A stretch of DNA of 64,000 bases, taken from Flavobacterium suaedae. Its GTDB lineage: Bacteria; Bacteroidota; Bacteroidia; Flavobacteriales; Flavobacteriaceae. Shown piece after piece: positions 1-8,867 of the stretch; within the stretch, counting starts at the first letter, position 1; the number at the start of each line of letters is the position of its first letter. Position numbers and translations under genes: made by a program. The stretch lies in contig NZ_BMJE01000003.1 in assembly GCF_014642915.1 (NCBI RefSeq), positions 310,001 through 374,000 of the forward strand, given 5' to 3'. The notes below the pieces were generated by a model, which was given only the letters and a program-made list of their open reading frames with translations, made no database searches and was not told the DNA's origin.

Positions 1-2340
1 TTCAGTAGCATACCATGTTACTTCTCCTGTAGCTGTTATCTCTATATCCGATACAGAAATTACTTGCTCAAACTCCTGTGTAGTTTCTCCTGTTGGTGCA
101 GCAACTATATTTATAGCAACTGTAACAGCAACTCTAGTACTTTCACAATCACCATCTGTAGCAGCAACATAATACGTTGTACCATCTACAAGTACTGTTT
201 CTTCCGCTAGCATATTACCTTCAGTTTCGGCATCATACCATACTAAGCCACTTCCATCAGCATCAAGGTCTTCCACCATTGCATTATTACAGAAATCCTG
301 GTTAGCATCAGCAGTTGGCGCATCTATAACAGGAACTTCATTAATAGTTATACCACTTGTTGTACTTGTACAGCCATCAACATTATTAACTGTAACTTCG
401 TATGTACCCGGAAGTAAATCTGCAAACATAGCCGATTCTTGATAGTTAACCCCATCAATACTATATTCATATTCTGCTCCCACTGGTGCTGTAACCTCTA
501 TAGAACCATATGGGTTGTTACAGGCAGGTTGTATTACAGTAACGGTTGCTACTTCAGGAGCTTCAGGAGCTTCATCTATATTTGCTTCTACTGCTACAGA
601 TTCACAACCATCTACAGATGCATATACTTGATATGTGCCTGCTGTAACTCCTTCAAATACGGGAGATACCTGGAAGTTTTCTCCATCAATACTATATTCA
701 TATTCTGTTCCCAGTGGTGCTGTAATTTCTATTGTACCTGTTGGCTCTGCACACGTTGGCTGTAACAATTGTACTGTAGGGGTTTCAACTGTATGTATAT
801 AAACAGTTACCGCTGTACGAACTTCACTTTCACAACCTCCTTCAGGTGTTATTGAAGCATAATAAACAGTATCATCTGTTAGCATTGCAGAACCTTCAAT
901 AGGTTCTCCTCCTGTTTCTGTTTCATACCATTGTATAGTATCTCCTTCTTCACTATCTGCAGCTAATTCTTGAATTGATGCTTCTAAACAGAAGTTTTGT
1001 TCTGCTGCTGCCGTTGGTGCCTCTGTAGTACATGCAGTAATATTTATTAAATAATCTTCTGCCTGCCCGTACCCTATACCATCGTCACTGGAACATGGGT
1101 CTGTAGAATATTCATCAAAAAGTTTTAATATTCTCATTTGTGTTACGCCCTCCATAGCTGTTACGGGTATTTGTATTTCTGTTACAGCCTGTTGTCCGTC
1201 TTCACCATCTGAATTTTCAACAGAACCTGCTTCAAAAGCTTCTCCTTCATCATCAAAAACTCCATTTTGGTTAAAATCTATATATAACATAAATGGTGTT
1301 TCATACTCTCCTGCTGTATTACCCTCTAGTGTTAAGGTATAGGTGCCTCCTCTTAAAACTTCTGCAGGGGTTAAATCAGTAAAGTTCTCTACTCCCGGCG
1401 AACCATCAATCTCTGCTGAAGACTGATTATCTATACCAGCAAAATTTACAGATGTTATAGGCTCCACACTATCAAATTCAATATCACAATAGCACGGCAT
1501 GCCTGTACTTGTAACTAAAATAGGTGTACTTGTTACAGATTCTCCACCGTTTGTACACGTAATAATTGCCTGATACCATGTATCTTCTTCTTGTATTACT
1601 GAATAAGTGTTAGTGTTTCCTCCTTCTGCAACATCTGTAAAATCAACCCCGTTTGAAGAGGTTTGCCATTGATATTCAACTGCATTCAAATAAAGAGTGG
1701 AAAGAGATAAAACTACTTCTTCAGTATTACATGACACATCTGTTGAAGATACAGTATCCGAAGCATCAGGTGTTCCGTTACATTCCGGTGCTTCTGTAAG
1801 TGACACTTCATCAAGATACACAAAGAAATCACCTGAAAGATCACCTAATTGAGGCTCTATACCTATGTAAATTTCTTCACCGGCAGTAGGTGCAAAGTCA
1901 ACTGTCCATGTTGCACACGAAGAAGATTCAGTGTGATTTTCAGTATCAATCAGCCCTATTTGAGTAAAGGGTCCTTCAGCTGTAGGTGCATAATAAATAC
2001 CTATATACCCCCAGTTATTTTCATTTAAAGTTGGATCTGTTGGGGTATCGCTGGTATACTCTACTACCTTATAGTCAAATGACAAAGTCAATGTTTCTCC
2101 TGCTGAAGTACCTAAAGAAGGTGAGAGTATATTAGCGTAATCGACAGAATAATAAATGTTAGTGCGTAAAGCCCCGTCTCCTTCACAGGGAGCAACATCT
2201 GTTTCTCCAAAAAGGTAAAGACCCCATCCGTGGTCAGCATCGTCAAAACTTTCAGAATAATTGATTTGTGAAATACCTTTAGTAGTAAAGGCAAAGAAAA
2301 TAACAAAACAACACAATAATGAGTGTAAATTTTTTTTCAT
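1..2340 (-). CDS. Large exported multidomain surface protein (partial, C-terminus outside window)
   Basis: An uninterrupted frame of 780 codons runs from an ATG at 2338-2340 off the left edge, so the C-terminus is not visible. It starts with a lysine-rich, hydrophobic signal peptide ending near TTKGISQ. The first ~190 residues look like a choice-of-anchor-J/MAM-like domain with paired cysteines. Then follow an Ig-like segment (YQWQTSSNGVDFTDV), a GEVED-type domain (YIDFNQNGVFDDEGEAF ... GYGQAEDYL), an Ig_7-like unit (IQWYETETGGEPI), two SprB-like repeats (EYEYSIDGENFQ and EYEYSIDGVNYQ), and further Ig_7 units up to the edge. This is typical of T9SS-exported adhesins or gliding-related proteins of Flavobacteria. 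A C-terminal sorting domain is expected but lies outside. Its N-terminal domain resembles that of the neighbouring gene at 2465-3289. Confidence 0.85.
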   Translation of the reverse strand, partial: MKKNLHSLLCCFVIFFAFTTKGISQINYSESFDDADHGWGLYLFGETDVAPCEGDGALRTNIYYSVDYANILSPSLGTSAGETLTLSFDYKVVEYTSDTPTDPTLNENNWGYIGIYYAPTAEGPFTQIGLIDTENHTESSSCATWTVDFAPTAGEEIYIGIEPQLGDLSGDFFVYLDEVSLTEAPECNGTPDASDTVSSTDVSCNTEEVVLSLSTLYLNAVEYQWQTSSNGVDFTDVAEGGNTNTYSVIQEEDTWYQAIITCTNGGESVTSTPILVTSTGMPCYCDIEFDSVEPITSVNFAGIDNQSSAEIDGSPGVENFTDLTPAEVLRGGTYTLTLEGNTAGEYETPFMLYIDFNQNGVFDDEGEAFEAGSVENSDGEDGQQAVTEIQIPVTAMEGVTQMRILKLFDEYSTDPCSSDDGIGYGQAEDYLINITACTTEAPTAAAEQNFCLEASIQELAADSEEGDTIQWYETETGGEPIEGSAMLTDDTVYYASITPEGGCESEVRTAVTVYIHTVETPTVQLLQPTCAEPTGTIEITAPLGTEYEYSIDGENFQVSPVFEGVTAGTYQVYASVDGCESVAVEANIDEAPEAPEVATVTVIQPACNNPYGSIEVTAPVGAEYEYSIDGVNYQESAMFADLLPGTYEVTVNNVDGCTSTTSGITINEVPVIDAPTADANQDFCNNAMVEDLDADGSGLVWYDAETEGNMLAEETVLVDGTTYYVAATDGDCESTRVAVTVAINIVAAPTGETTQEFEQVISVSDIEITATGEVTWYATE

Positions 2341-2464
2341 AATTATTTTTAATTGGTTAGATGGGTAAATTTAAGTTTTTACAACAACTAAATCTATAAA
2401 AACAATTATTATAACTAAACTTTAACTAAATATTAACTATTTGAAATTTACATTTATCTATCAA

Positions 2465-3289
2465 TCACTCCTTCATTACACTAATAATTTTTAATTCATT
2501 GTCGGCTACAATATGTAAAACATATTGCCCTTTTTCTAAACCGGACATATCTAATTGTGTTAAGGTACCTGAAGGAAAAGGCACTTCCACTTCCTGCCCG
2601 TAAGGGTCATATAAAGTAACATCTGTAACAAATGCATCATCAAAGTTTATATTAAGGTAATCATCAACAGGAGTTGGATAGACCAGCATTTCATCTTTTT
2701 CCAATAAAGGATCTATAGTAATAGTATCCTGCAAAGCACTTATATTATCTATGTATAAATAATAACTGGACTGTAAATCAGTTCCTGCATCTGCTACAAT
2801 TCGCAAATAAACAGGTTTGTTTACAGGAGGCATAAATTCTATTACCCTTGTAGCACAGTTTACAGAAGCGGTATGGTTTACAGGTTCTACAACATCTACT
2901 GTTTTCCAGGGGCCGTTTCGTGTTTCTCCATATTGAATAAAAAAGTAGCCCCAGTCATTACCATCTACAGCAACATAAGGCAAATCTGGGTCATAAACCA
3001 AAAGTTTATAATCATACGTTAGGGTTAATAGCTCCCCGTTAGAAACACCTATACTTTCAGAAACCGTTTCAGCAGGCACTGTAGTACCTAAATCATTAAC
3101 AGGATTAGCTCTAAAAGCATATCCGCCATTACAAACAGCTATATCAGTAATTTGAAAGTCAAGATTTGTCCACGCTGTACCTTCCACAGGGAAATCCTCA
3201 TAATAGTCTATTTGTGCATGTGCTATAGTGCTGCACATTAGTATAAAGACAGTAATTGTAAAGCAGAACCTTTGTATAGTTAATATCAT
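2465..3289 (-). CDS. Exported protein with MAM-like domain and T9SS C-terminal sorting domain
   Basis: 274 residues. A signal peptide (about residues 1-26, ending IAHAQ) is followed by a beta-rich domain (about 27-190) with cysteines, the pattern LTLTYDYKLLVYDPD and a closing YYLYIDNISAL strand. This matches choice-of-anchor-J/MAM-like modules. The last ~75 residues are a type A T9SS sorting domain: MLVYPTPVDDYLNI, then VTLYDPYGQEV, then LDMSGLEKGQYVLHI and a basic end. It is therefore probably secreted through the outer membrane and attached to the surface or released. It lies 124 bases upstream of the larger gene at 1-2340 on the same strand and shares its N-terminal domain type, which suggests duplication. 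The ligand or substrate is unknown. Confidence 0.85.
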   Translation of the reverse strand: MILTIQRFCFTITVFILMCSTIAHAQIDYYEDFPVEGTAWTNLDFQITDIAVCNGGYAFRANPVNDLGTTVPAETVSESIGVSNGELLTLTYDYKLLVYDPDLPYVAVDGNDWGYFFIQYGETRNGPWKTVDVVEPVNHTASVNCATRVIEFMPPVNKPVYLRIVADAGTDLQSSYYLYIDNISALQDTITIDPLLEKDEMLVYPTPVDDYLNINFDDAFVTDVTLYDPYGQEVEVPFPSGTLTQLDMSGLEKGQYVLHIVADNELKIISVMKE

Positions 3290-3471
3290 AATTTTATATT
3301 TTGGTATTTAATTCTACTAAAGTTACAACTAAAAGCACATAAAAACTATTAATAAAATATTGTTTAACAATAATTTGAAATGTTATTAGTAAGCTTTTAA
3401 CCTATTTTATAAACAAACTTTATTAATGCTAAAAAAGTTAAATTTATTTTTACGAAAACGTTTGAAATAAT

Positions 3472-3479
3472 TACTTTTG
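3472..3479 (+). promoter_or_regulatory. Bacteroidota -7 promoter element (TACTTTTG) upstream of GAPDH
   Basis: TACTTTTG fits the TAnnTTTG -7 consensus of Bacteroidota primary sigma factors and lies 36 bases before the GAPDH start codon. No well-spaced -33 TTG is evident; the nearest TTG is only 11 bases upstream. Confidence 0.5.
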
Positions 3480-3515
3480 CAGCATTATAACAACACTATT
3501 TAATCTTTTATCTTC

Positions 3516-4964
3516 ATGAGCAATAATGCGTTATACGAAAAAGAACTGTCTTTCCAGGCCGACAGAAGGAGGGCAGGAGTAGAATTCATTAAAATTGTTA
3601 GCGATTTATGGTACGACAAAGCCATAGAACTTGTACTGTTTAGAAATCAACTTATAGACAGAACCGTTAGCGAAGTTATTAACCTGCATGAATATGCTGT
3701 AGAGTTTGTAAACAAACCTATTAATGTATTCGACTCTGTAGAGATAGCTAAAGCAATACAATCGCTTGATTTACCACCTTCTCGTATAGACATAGGTAAA
3801 CTTACTTATGAATATCACCTGGAAGACGATAAGTATAACGATGCTACCGCTTTTGTTTTAGACAAGCTAAGCGACTCTAAAGAAAGCAAGGAAATAGAAC
3901 CTAAAGATGTAGTACTTTACGGTTTTGGTAGAATTGGACGTTTATTGGCAAGAATATTAATGTCTAAAGTAGGTAAAGGAACCCAACTTCGACTGAGAGC
4001 AGTTGTAACAAGAGATAAAGTTGATGCAACACTTTTAGAAAAAAGAGCATCATTACTGCGTTACGACTCTATTCATGGTGATTTTGAAGGTTCAGTAATT
4101 GCAGACCATGAAAATAATGCTCTAATCATTAACGGTACAACCGTACACATGATTACTGCCGGAGGACCAGAAGAAATTGATTATACTGAATATGGTATAA
4201 ACAATGCTTTAGTTTTAGATAATACAGGTGCATTTAAAGATGAAGAGGCTTTAAGCCGTCACCTAACATCAAAAGGAGTAGATAAAGTATTACTTACCGC
4301 TCCCGGTAAAGGTATACCAAATATTGTACACGGTGTTAACCAAAATGAGTACAACCCTGATGAAGTTAAAATATACTCAGCAGCATCTTGTACTACCAAT
4401 GCTATTACACCGGTACTAAAAGCAATAGAAGACACGCTTGGTATAGAAAAAGGTCACCTTGAAACAATACATGCTTACACTAACGACCAAAACCTTGTTG
4501 ATAACATGCACAAAAAATACCGTCGTGGTAGAGCTGCTGCATTAAACATGGTTATTACCGAAACAGGTGCAGGTAGCGCAGTAAGCAAAGCATTACCATC
4601 GTTAGCAGGTAAACTTACTTCAAATGCTATACGTGTACCGGTACCAAACGGTTCGCTTGTAGTACTTAACCTTGAAGTAGGAAAAGAAACTACTGCCGAA
4701 GAGGTTAACAACATTATAAAAGGGTACGCGCTGGAAGGCGAATTGGTAGAGCAAATAAAATATGAGCTTAACAATGAGTTAGTATCATCAGACATTGTAG
4801 GTTCTACAGCGCCATCAATTTTTGACAGCCATGCTACACTTGTTAGTGGCGATGGTAAAAGCATCGTACTTTATGTATGGTACGATAACGAATATGGTTA
4901 CAGCCACCAAGTTATTCGCTTAGCAAAATACATCTCTAAAGTAAGACGTTATACCTACTATTAG
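3516..4964 (+). CDS. gap: Glyceraldehyde-3-phosphate dehydrogenase, long form with N-terminal extension
   Basis: 482 residues, about 150 longer than the usual ~335. Residues 1-130 are an extra, mostly helical N-terminal region without a recognised motif. The catalytic part follows: a Rossmann nucleotide-binding motif YGFGRIGR (about 135-142), the active-site SCTTN with Cys292, and the catalytic base His319 in ETIHAYT. The C-terminal WYDNEYGYS signature is intact. It interconverts glyceraldehyde-3-phosphate and 1,3-bisphosphoglycerate with NAD(P). Flavobacteria commonly carry such a long form beside a standard-length GAPDH, so a gluconeogenic or otherwise specialised role is possible but is inference. 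The gene is monocistronic, with a -7 element upstream and a strong terminator after the stop. Confidence 0.95.
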   Translation: MSNNALYEKELSFQADRRRAGVEFIKIVSDLWYDKAIELVLFRNQLIDRTVSEVINLHEYAVEFVNKPINVFDSVEIAKAIQSLDLPPSRIDIGKLTYEYHLEDDKYNDATAFVLDKLSDSKESKEIEPKDVVLYGFGRIGRLLARILMSKVGKGTQLRLRAVVTRDKVDATLLEKRASLLRYDSIHGDFEGSVIADHENNALIINGTTVHMITAGGPEEIDYTEYGINNALVLDNTGAFKDEEALSRHLTSKGVDKVLLTAPGKGIPNIVHGVNQNEYNPDEVKIYSAASCTTNAITPVLKAIEDTLGIEKGHLETIHAYTNDQNLVDNMHKKYRRGRAAALNMVITETGAGSAVSKALPSLAGKLTSNAIRVPVPNGSLVVLNLEVGKETTAEEVNNIIKGYALEGELVEQIKYELNNELVSSDIVGSTAPSIFDSHATLVSGDGKSIVLYVWYDNEYGYSHQVIRLAKYISKVRRYTYY

Positions 4965-4990
4965 TAGATAACAACATATAGTTTTATAAA

Positions 4991-5023
4991 AAATCCGACC
5001 TCATGCTAGGTCGGATTTTTTTT
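4991..5023 (+). terminator. Rho-independent terminator after GAPDH
   Basis: An 11-bp stem (AAATCCGACCT pairing with AGGTCGGATTT) with a six-base loop, followed by a run of T, starts 27 bases after the GAPDH stop codon. Confidence 0.9.
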
Positions 5024-5030
5024 GTTTACA

Positions 5031-5062
5031 GTCATTGCGAGGAGGCACGACGAAGCAATCTG
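5031..5062 (+). repeat. REP-like intergenic repeat (CATTGCGAGGAGGCACGACG type)
   Basis: A 32-base GC-richer element in an AT-rich intergenic stretch. It starts GTCATTGCGAGG and ends GAAGCAATCTG, so ATTGC and GCAAT form inverted ends. I recall nearly identical elements dispersed through Bacteroidota and some other genomes. Only one copy was found in this window, so its repetitive nature is from memory, not shown here. Confidence 0.55.
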
Positions 5063-5137
5063 ATATAAAACTACCCTTATAACCAAATAAATTCTATTTT
5101 TAGGAAATGTTAGATTTAACTAAAAAGGTTTAACAAA

Positions 5138-5497
5138 ATGAAGAAAGAAAAATACAAACTTTTCTTAGACGATATTAGAAATGTAGACATGGTGTATCCT
5201 AATCTATCAAATAATGATTTCGTGATTGTTAGGAATTATGATGATTTTATTAATGTGATAAAGAAAAAAGGACTACCTGATTTTATAAGTTTTGATAATG
5301 ATTTAGGTGAGGATATAGCAGGTAATTTATTAAAAGAAGGGTATGACTGCGCTAAATGGCTGGTTTATGAGAGTAACTTGGATTTAAGCAACCTTAATTT
5401 TAAGGTTCACTCTGCCAACCCTATCGCTAAAATTCAGATAGAATCATTGCTAAATAATTATATAGCACATTTAAAGAAAGTAGATAACCAAAAATAA
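5138..5497 (+). CDS. Stand-alone cyclic-phosphate-processing receiver (cREC) domain protein
   Basis: 119 residues forming a single compact domain. The pattern LFLDDIRN (Asp11-Asp12), then FISFDNDLGED (Asp53, Asp55), GYDCAKWLVYE and the closing KVHSANPIAK (His91, Ser92, Asn94) match the cREC family. That is a receiver-like fold predicted to act on cyclic phosphates at RNA or nucleotide ends, often found in RNA-repair or conflict contexts. Here it stands alone, without a ligase or toxin beside it. It is in an AT-rich patch with an unknown gene and debris. A degenerate copy of its 3' end is present about 740 bases downstream. The family call is from motif recognition; the substrate is not known. 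Confidence 0.7.
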   Translation: MKKEKYKLFLDDIRNVDMVYPNLSNNDFVIVRNYDDFINVIKKKGLPDFISFDNDLGEDIAGNLLKEGYDCAKWLVYESNLDLSNLNFKVHSANPIAKIQIESLLNNYIAHLKKVDNQK

Positions 5498-5607
5498 TAT
5501 ATTATACATAGTAACATATATAACTTTAGTCATTAGGTTATCTGACCAGTAAATAGATTTCTATCTGTAAATTTACTATCTGTTTAAAACTGATAATACA
5601 CATAAAA

Positions 5608-5979
5608 GTGAGTAAAATCGATATAATCCAGGAAATAAATCAAAAACTCTCTAGGGATTTATACTTAGAAATGAAGATATATTCATTTAAGGATAATGAA
5701 TTGATAATTGTAGCAGGTAAAGATTTAATCTACTACCACAGTTATGAAATAAAATTTATAAATGTGAGCACAATACTGTTAAACTCAGAATGGAATATTA
5801 GCCTCTCTGAAAACCATGCAATCCAATTAATAGATAATGCAGAAGCCAAAAAAATAAATATGTCATATAAAGTTATACAGGGCAATAATATATATAAAAT
5901 ATTAAACGATGACAACCTTCCATTTTATGTTATTGCTGAGAATATATCGTATGAAGAAAAAACGGTTAAATATTACTAA
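5608..5979 (+). CDS. Hypothetical protein in cREC patch
   Basis: 123 residues starting at a GTG codon (no ATG fits; the frame is open and the residue composition is protein-like). I do not recognise the family. It is predicted to be cytoplasmic: no signal peptide or membrane segment, alternating short beta strands (ELIIVAGKDLIYYHSYEIKF) and a lysine-rich, asparagine-rich, low-GC composition typical of accessory genes. It lies 110 bases after the cREC gene on the same strand. Immunity-like or accessory roles are conceivable, but nothing in the sequence proves one. Confidence 0.5.
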   Translation: MSKIDIIQEINQKLSRDLYLEMKIYSFKDNELIIVAGKDLIYYHSYEIKFINVSTILLNSEWNISLSENHAIQLIDNAEAKKINMSYKVIQGNNIYKILNDDNLPFYVIAENISYEEKTVKYY

Positions 5980-5986
5980 TAAAATT

Positions 5987-6133
5987 ATGGAAGATATAGA
6001 TTATAAACATTTTACTTTTGAATTAATATCTGCTATTAAGGCAAGAGTTGATTTCAAAGAAGGTGACCAGGTAGGATTAACTAGAGAAGAATGTAGCGGT
6101 ATGCGGTTAGGCTACAGCTATATAATGGAATGA
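5987..6133 (+). CDS. Very small hypothetical ORF, possibly a gene remnant
   Basis: 48 codons from ATG at 5987, seven bases after the preceding gene. It begins MEDIDYKHFTFELI and ends SYIME. The same frame continues open for 17 more codons after its TGA stop, which suggests a decayed longer gene rather than a selected small protein. No family is recognised. Confidence 0.3.
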   Translation: MEDIDYKHFTFELISAIKARVDFKEGDQVGLTREECSGMRLGYSYIME

Positions 6134-6185
6134 TTTATTATTCTTGATGAAAGAATTTCATTTGCAATTAGAGGATTACGGGTTT

Positions 6186-6236
6186 GAATATTAGTAAATA
6201 ATTATATAGCATATTTAAAGAAACTAAATAACTAAA
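6186..6236 (+). pseudogene. Degenerate copy of the 3' end of the cREC gene
   Basis: Translating 6188-6235 gives ILVNNYIAYLKKLNN then stop, closely matching the cREC C-terminus SLLNNYIAHLKKVDNQK. At DNA level 17 bases are identical (5451-5467 against 6195-6211), followed by about 30 bases with a few substitutions. An in-frame stop lies immediately upstream, so no gene remains. It marks a past duplication or recombination. Confidence 0.65.
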
Positions 6237-6250
6237 AGAATTATAAAATA

Positions 6251-6284
6251 AAAAAAACCCTGACAATGTCAGGGCGTTTTTTAT
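6251..6284. terminator. Bidirectional terminator between cREC patch and aconitase
   Basis: Stem CCCTGAC/GTCAGGG (6258-6274) with a three-base loop, flanked by A-run and T-run, placed between convergent transcription units. Confidence 0.85.
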
Positions 6285-6304
6285 TATATGCTATAAAAAC
6301 TTAA

Positions 6305-8581
6305 TTAAGCATTTTCTTTTCTGCTTGCCGCAGCAATAAGGTTTAGTGCAGAACCTGCTTTAAACCATGCTATCTGCCCATCGTTATACGAATGGTTAGC
6401 AAGTACAGTATCTTTAGAACCATCATCGTGTATTACCTCAATAGTAATTTGTCTGTCCGGAGCAAATTCCTCAAGGTCAATAAAGTTGAAGGTATCATTT
6501 TCTTGTATTTTGTCATAATCAGCCTCATTAGCAAATGTAAGCGCAAGCATACCTTGCTTTTTAAGGTTAGTTTCGTGAATACGAGCAAACGATTTTACAA
6601 GTACTACACGTACCCCAAGGTGACGTGGCTCCATTGCAGCGTGCTCACGGCTTGAACCTTCACCGTAGTTATGGTCGCCCACAACTATTGACGGTACACC
6701 CGCAGCTTTATACTCACGTGCTACAGCAGGTACTTCGCCATACTCACCTGTAAGCTGATTTTTAACTTTATTAGTTTCCATGTTATAAGCGTTAACACCA
6801 CCTATAAGCATGTTGTTTGAAATATTATCAAGGTGACCACGGAAACGTAACCAAGGTCCTGCCATAGAAATATGGTCGGTAGTACATTTACCAAATGCTT
6901 TAATAAGCAGTTTTGCCCCCATAATGTTTTCGCCATCCCATGGTTGGAAAGGAGCTAGTAATTGTAAACGCTCACTATCTTCCTTAACAACTACTTCAAC
7001 ATCAGAACCATCTTTTGCCGGAGCTTGGTAGCCTGCATCTTCTACTGCGAAACCTTTTTCAGGAAGTTCCCATCCGCTAGGCTCGTCAAGCATTACCTCT
7101 TCTCCATTCTCATTGATAAGTTTATCTGTCATAGGGTTAAAACCTAAGTCACCCGCAATAGCAAGTGCAGTAACTAATTCAGGAGAACCTACAAAAGCAA
7201 GTGTGTTAGGGTTACCATCGGCACGCTTAGAGAAGTTACGGTTAAATGAGTGTACAATAGTGTTACGCTCTTGTTTTTCTGAACCTTCTCTGTCCCACAT
7301 ACCAATACATGGTCCACATGCGTTAGCAAATACAGTAGCACCAATTTTATCGAAAGTATCAATAAAACCATCTCGCTCTATAGTATAACGTACTTGCTCA
7401 GAACCCGGAGTAATAGTAAACTTAGCTTTTGGCTTAAGTTTTTTCTCATCTGCTTGTTTAGCGATAGATACTGAACGTGAAATATCTTCGTATGAAGAGT
7501 TAGTACAAGAACCGATAAGACCAACTTGTATATTTAAAGGCCAATCATTTTTCTCGGCCTCTTCTCTCATTTTAGATATAGGCGTAGCTAAATCCGGAGT
7601 GAAAGGACCGTTTAAGTGTGGTTCAAGTTCAGAAAGGTTTATTTCAATTACCTGATCAAAATATGTTTCAGGGTTTGCATATACTTCTTTATCTGCTGTT
7701 AAGTAGTCAGCCATTTTAGCTGCTTCATCAGCAACATCTGCTCTGTTTGTAGCACGCAGGTAACGATCCATAGAATCATCATACCCAAATGTTGAAGTAG
7801 TAGCACCTACCTCAGCACCCATGTTACAAATTGTACCTTTACCGGTACAAGACATAGCTTCGGCACCTTCGCCAAAATATTCTACAATAGCACCTGTACC
7901 ACCTTTTACGGTTAGTATACCTGCTACTTTTAGTATAACGTCTTTAGGAGCTGTCCAGCCGGAAAGTTTACCTGTTAATTTTACACCTATTAGTTTAGGG
8001 AATTTAAGCTCCCATGCCATACCGCTCATCACGTCTACAGCATCAGCACCACCAACACCAATAGCTAACATACCAAGACCACCTGCGTTTACAGTGTGAG
8101 AGTCAGTACCAATCATCATACCTCCCGGGAATGCATAGTTTTCTAATACTACCTGGTGGATGATACCTGCTCCCGGTTTCCAGAAACCGATGCCATATTT
8201 ATTGGAAACAGAAGAAAGGAAATCAAAAACCTCATTACTCTGCTCTTTAGCACGTTTAAGATCTTTATCTGCTCCTACTTTGGCCTGTATAAGGTGATCA
8301 CAGTGTACTGTTGTAGGCACTGCCACTTTTGGCTTACCTGCATGCATAAACTGTAATAATGCCATTTGTGCTGTTGCATCCTGACAAGCAACTCTGTCGG
8401 GAGCAAAATCAACATAGTCTTTACCACGTGTAAAAGCCTGTGAAGGCGTCCCGTCCCAAAGATGTGAATATAAAATCTTTTCAGAAAGTGTAAGCGGACG
8501 ACCAACAAGTTCACGTGCTTTGTCTACACGCTCGGCCATGTTAGCATACACTTTTTTGATCATATCAATATCAAAAGCCAT
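6305..8581 (-). CDS. acn: Aconitate hydratase, mitochondrial-type
   Basis: 758 residues. It isomerises citrate to isocitrate in the TCA cycle using a [4Fe-4S] cluster. The three cluster ligands are visible: Cys359 in GSCTNSS and Cys422/Cys425 in [10 protein letters not shown], with the 63-residue spacing of mitochondrial aconitase. The C-terminal swivel domain carries [18 protein letters not shown]. Length and motifs fit the mitochondrial/AcnA-like class rather than AcnB. It is a single-gene unit with a terminator downstream; the 286 bases upstream separate it from a membrane protein gene. Confidence 0.97.
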   Translation of the reverse strand: MAFDIDMIKKVYANMAERVDKARELVGRPLTLSEKILYSHLWDGTPSQAFTRGKDYVDFAPDRVACQDATAQMALLQFMHAGKPKVAVPTTVHCDHLIQAKVGADKDLKRAKEQSNEVFDFLSSVSNKYGIGFWKPGAGIIHQVVLENYAFPGGMMIGTDSHTVNAGGLGMLAIGVGGADAVDVMSGMAWELKFPKLIGVKLTGKLSGWTAPKDVILKVAGILTVKGGTGAIVEYFGEGAEAMSCTGKGTICNMGAEVGATTSTFGYDDSMDRYLRATNRADVADEAAKMADYLTADKEVYANPETYFDQVIEINLSELEPHLNGPFTPDLATPISKMREEAEKNDWPLNIQVGLIGSCTNSSYEDISRSVSIAKQADEKKLKPKAKFTITPGSEQVRYTIERDGFIDTFDKIGATVFANACGPCIGMWDREGSEKQERNTIVHSFNRNFSKRADGNPNTLAFVGSPELVTALAIAGDLGFNPMTDKLINENGEEVMLDEPSGWELPEKGFAVEDAGYQAPAKDGSDVEVVVKEDSERLQLLAPFQPWDGENIMGAKLLIKAFGKCTTDHISMAGPWLRFRGHLDNISNNMLIGGVNAYNMETNKVKNQLTGEYGEVPAVAREYKAAGVPSIVVGDHNYGEGSSREHAAMEPRHLGVRVVLVKSFARIHETNLKKQGMLALTFANEADYDKIQENDTFNFIDLEEFAPDRQITIEVIHDDGSKDTVLANHSYNDGQIAWFKAGSALNLIAAASRKENA

Positions 8582-8810
8582 AGTAAGTTATATTAATTTT
8601 CGTTTGTAAAAAAAGTGGTGTAAAATTACTAATTCTTAAATCAACTAAAAAATTTTTAGCCTTTCTTTAATTTACAGGAATTATTATTTATAAACATTCT
8701 ATTATGATGAAAATAATATAATCATTTTATGGTTTTGAGTGTTTTTTTTAGATATTCTTAAAAAATTGACTTTATATTGAAGATTTCGAAACAATAAGTC
8801 TTACTCCTAC

Positions 8811-8846
8811 AAAAAGCGGGTACTAAATATTTAGTACCCGCTTTTT
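8811..8846 (-). terminator. Perfect palindromic terminator after the membrane protein gene
   Basis: A perfect 18+18-base palindrome (AAAAAGCGGGTACTAAAT and its complement) with A/T runs at both ends lies 22 bases beyond the stop of the gene at 8868-9248. It could act in both directions. Confidence 0.85.
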
Positions 8847-8867
8847 GTTTTTCCAGTTTTTTCCTAC

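Noticed and set aside
439-765. Open frame on the plus strand
   Set aside because: It is antisense to the continuous large exported protein at 1-2340 and has a cysteine- and tyrosine-rich composition typical of a shadow frame.
5038-5050. GAGGAGG as a Shine-Dalgarno for the cREC gene
   Set aside because: It is about 90 bases upstream of the start codon and part of the intergenic repeat.
5987-6184. TGA read-through or recoding joining the 48-codon frame with the following 17 codons
   Set aside because: No stem-loop or selenoprotein context is visible and the joined frame matches no family; decay is simpler.
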